From: Lethocerus indicus | Lineage: Eukaryota > Arthropoda > Insecta > Hemiptera > Belostomatidae | Assembly: GCA_019843655.1 (NCBI GenBank) | Contig: JACDQD010000003.1 | Span: 11,472,925-11,536,924, forward strand | DNA: 64,000 bases | Direction: 5' to 3' | Part shown: positions 63,745 through 64,000 of the stretch, piece after piece | Layout: every line of letters starts with the position of its first letter | Numbering within the stretch: position 1 is the stretch's first letter | Notes under the pieces: model-generated | Told to the model about the DNA's origin: nothing | The model's database searches: none | Seen by the model: the letters and a program-made list of their open reading frames with translations, nothing else | Translations under genes and position numbers: made by a program

Positions 63745-64000
63745 TATCATTTTTATTTTAAACGGAGGCCTTACATTATTTATTTTATTTTTCGTTTTGT
63801 TTCACCGAGACAATCCACCCGGGGGGAAACTAGGCGGTAATAGGTTAGTTGATACGAGATGCTATAATAGGCTGATAACACTATATTCCGGTATATTAAT
63901 GTAAGAAGACAACGCTGACACGGCTGGCTGTAGGATATTCGGGGCATTTCAGTGTAGGAAGCGATGGTCGGGCGGTTCAAAAATGAGAGGAGGGCGGAAG

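Larger units (their letters stand above)
56678..64000. other. noncoding stretch to window end
   Basis: GC-rich patches at 57.6-57.85 and 62.91-63.30 kb, motif copies at 58.8 and 63.7 kb, and inverted repeats at 62.94 and 63.09 kb. No gene seen. Confidence 0.6.

Overview
The window looks like nuclear DNA of an invertebrate animal, most likely an arthropod. It is AT-rich with many short GC-rich patches, and CpG is not obviously depleted. It carries long GA/CT microsatellites, a decayed fragment that reads as the C-terminus of a Jockey-like non-LTR retrotransposon, and many copies of a motif that resembles the ends of Penelope-like elements. There are no operons, ribosome-binding sites, closely packed ORFs or CRISPR arrays, so a prokaryotic source is very unlikely.

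I found no intact protein-coding gene. Most ATG-to-stop stretches are 60-140 codons, overlap on both strands, and fall in GC-rich or low-complexity DNA, as chance ORFs do. Two stretches look derived from coding sequence. One is a Jockey-like reverse-transcriptase tail on the minus strand (44874-45340) with an internal stop. The other is a plus-strand patch (5240-5437) with strong G/C preference at third codon positions and one internal stop, which I cannot identify.

The clearest structure is a dispersed repeat family. Its full form contains CTGANGATGGC, a short loop, GCCGAAACCGG, then a TCTAGC-centred hairpin with GGTCT/AGACC arms. I count about fifteen full or partial copies on both strands (near 3.2, 6.8, 13.3, 22.3, 24.4, 24.7, 41.1, 47.0, 47.1, 47.2, 53.8 (two), 58.8 and 63.7 kb). 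The CTGANGA and GAAA blocks recall the hammerhead-ribozyme core found in Penelope-like elements. At 24.4-24.7 kb two copies share 40 nt with one mismatch, 237 bp apart, like a tandem terminal-repeat pair. At 3.2 and 53.8 kb a minus copy lies just left of a plus copy, a repeated divergent arrangement.

Layout: 1-9 kb, mostly AT-rich with one GA tract, two adjacent perfect hairpins at 3.6 kb, the coding-like patch and a GC hairpin at 7.9 kb. 9-21 kb, noncoding with GA tracts, GC-rich blocks and a G-quadruplex motif at 15.1 kb. 21-25 kb, paired CT tracts, a diverged 100-bp repeat pair and the tandem Penelope-like block. 25-34 kb, GC-rich islands and a cluster of CGTAAAAC octamers. 34-45 kb, mostly featureless. 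45-64 kb, the Jockey relic, further motif copies, GA/GT tracts and a GC-rich block with inverted repeats near the right end. The window is best read as intergenic or intronic sequence; whether it regulates a neighbouring gene cannot be told from here.
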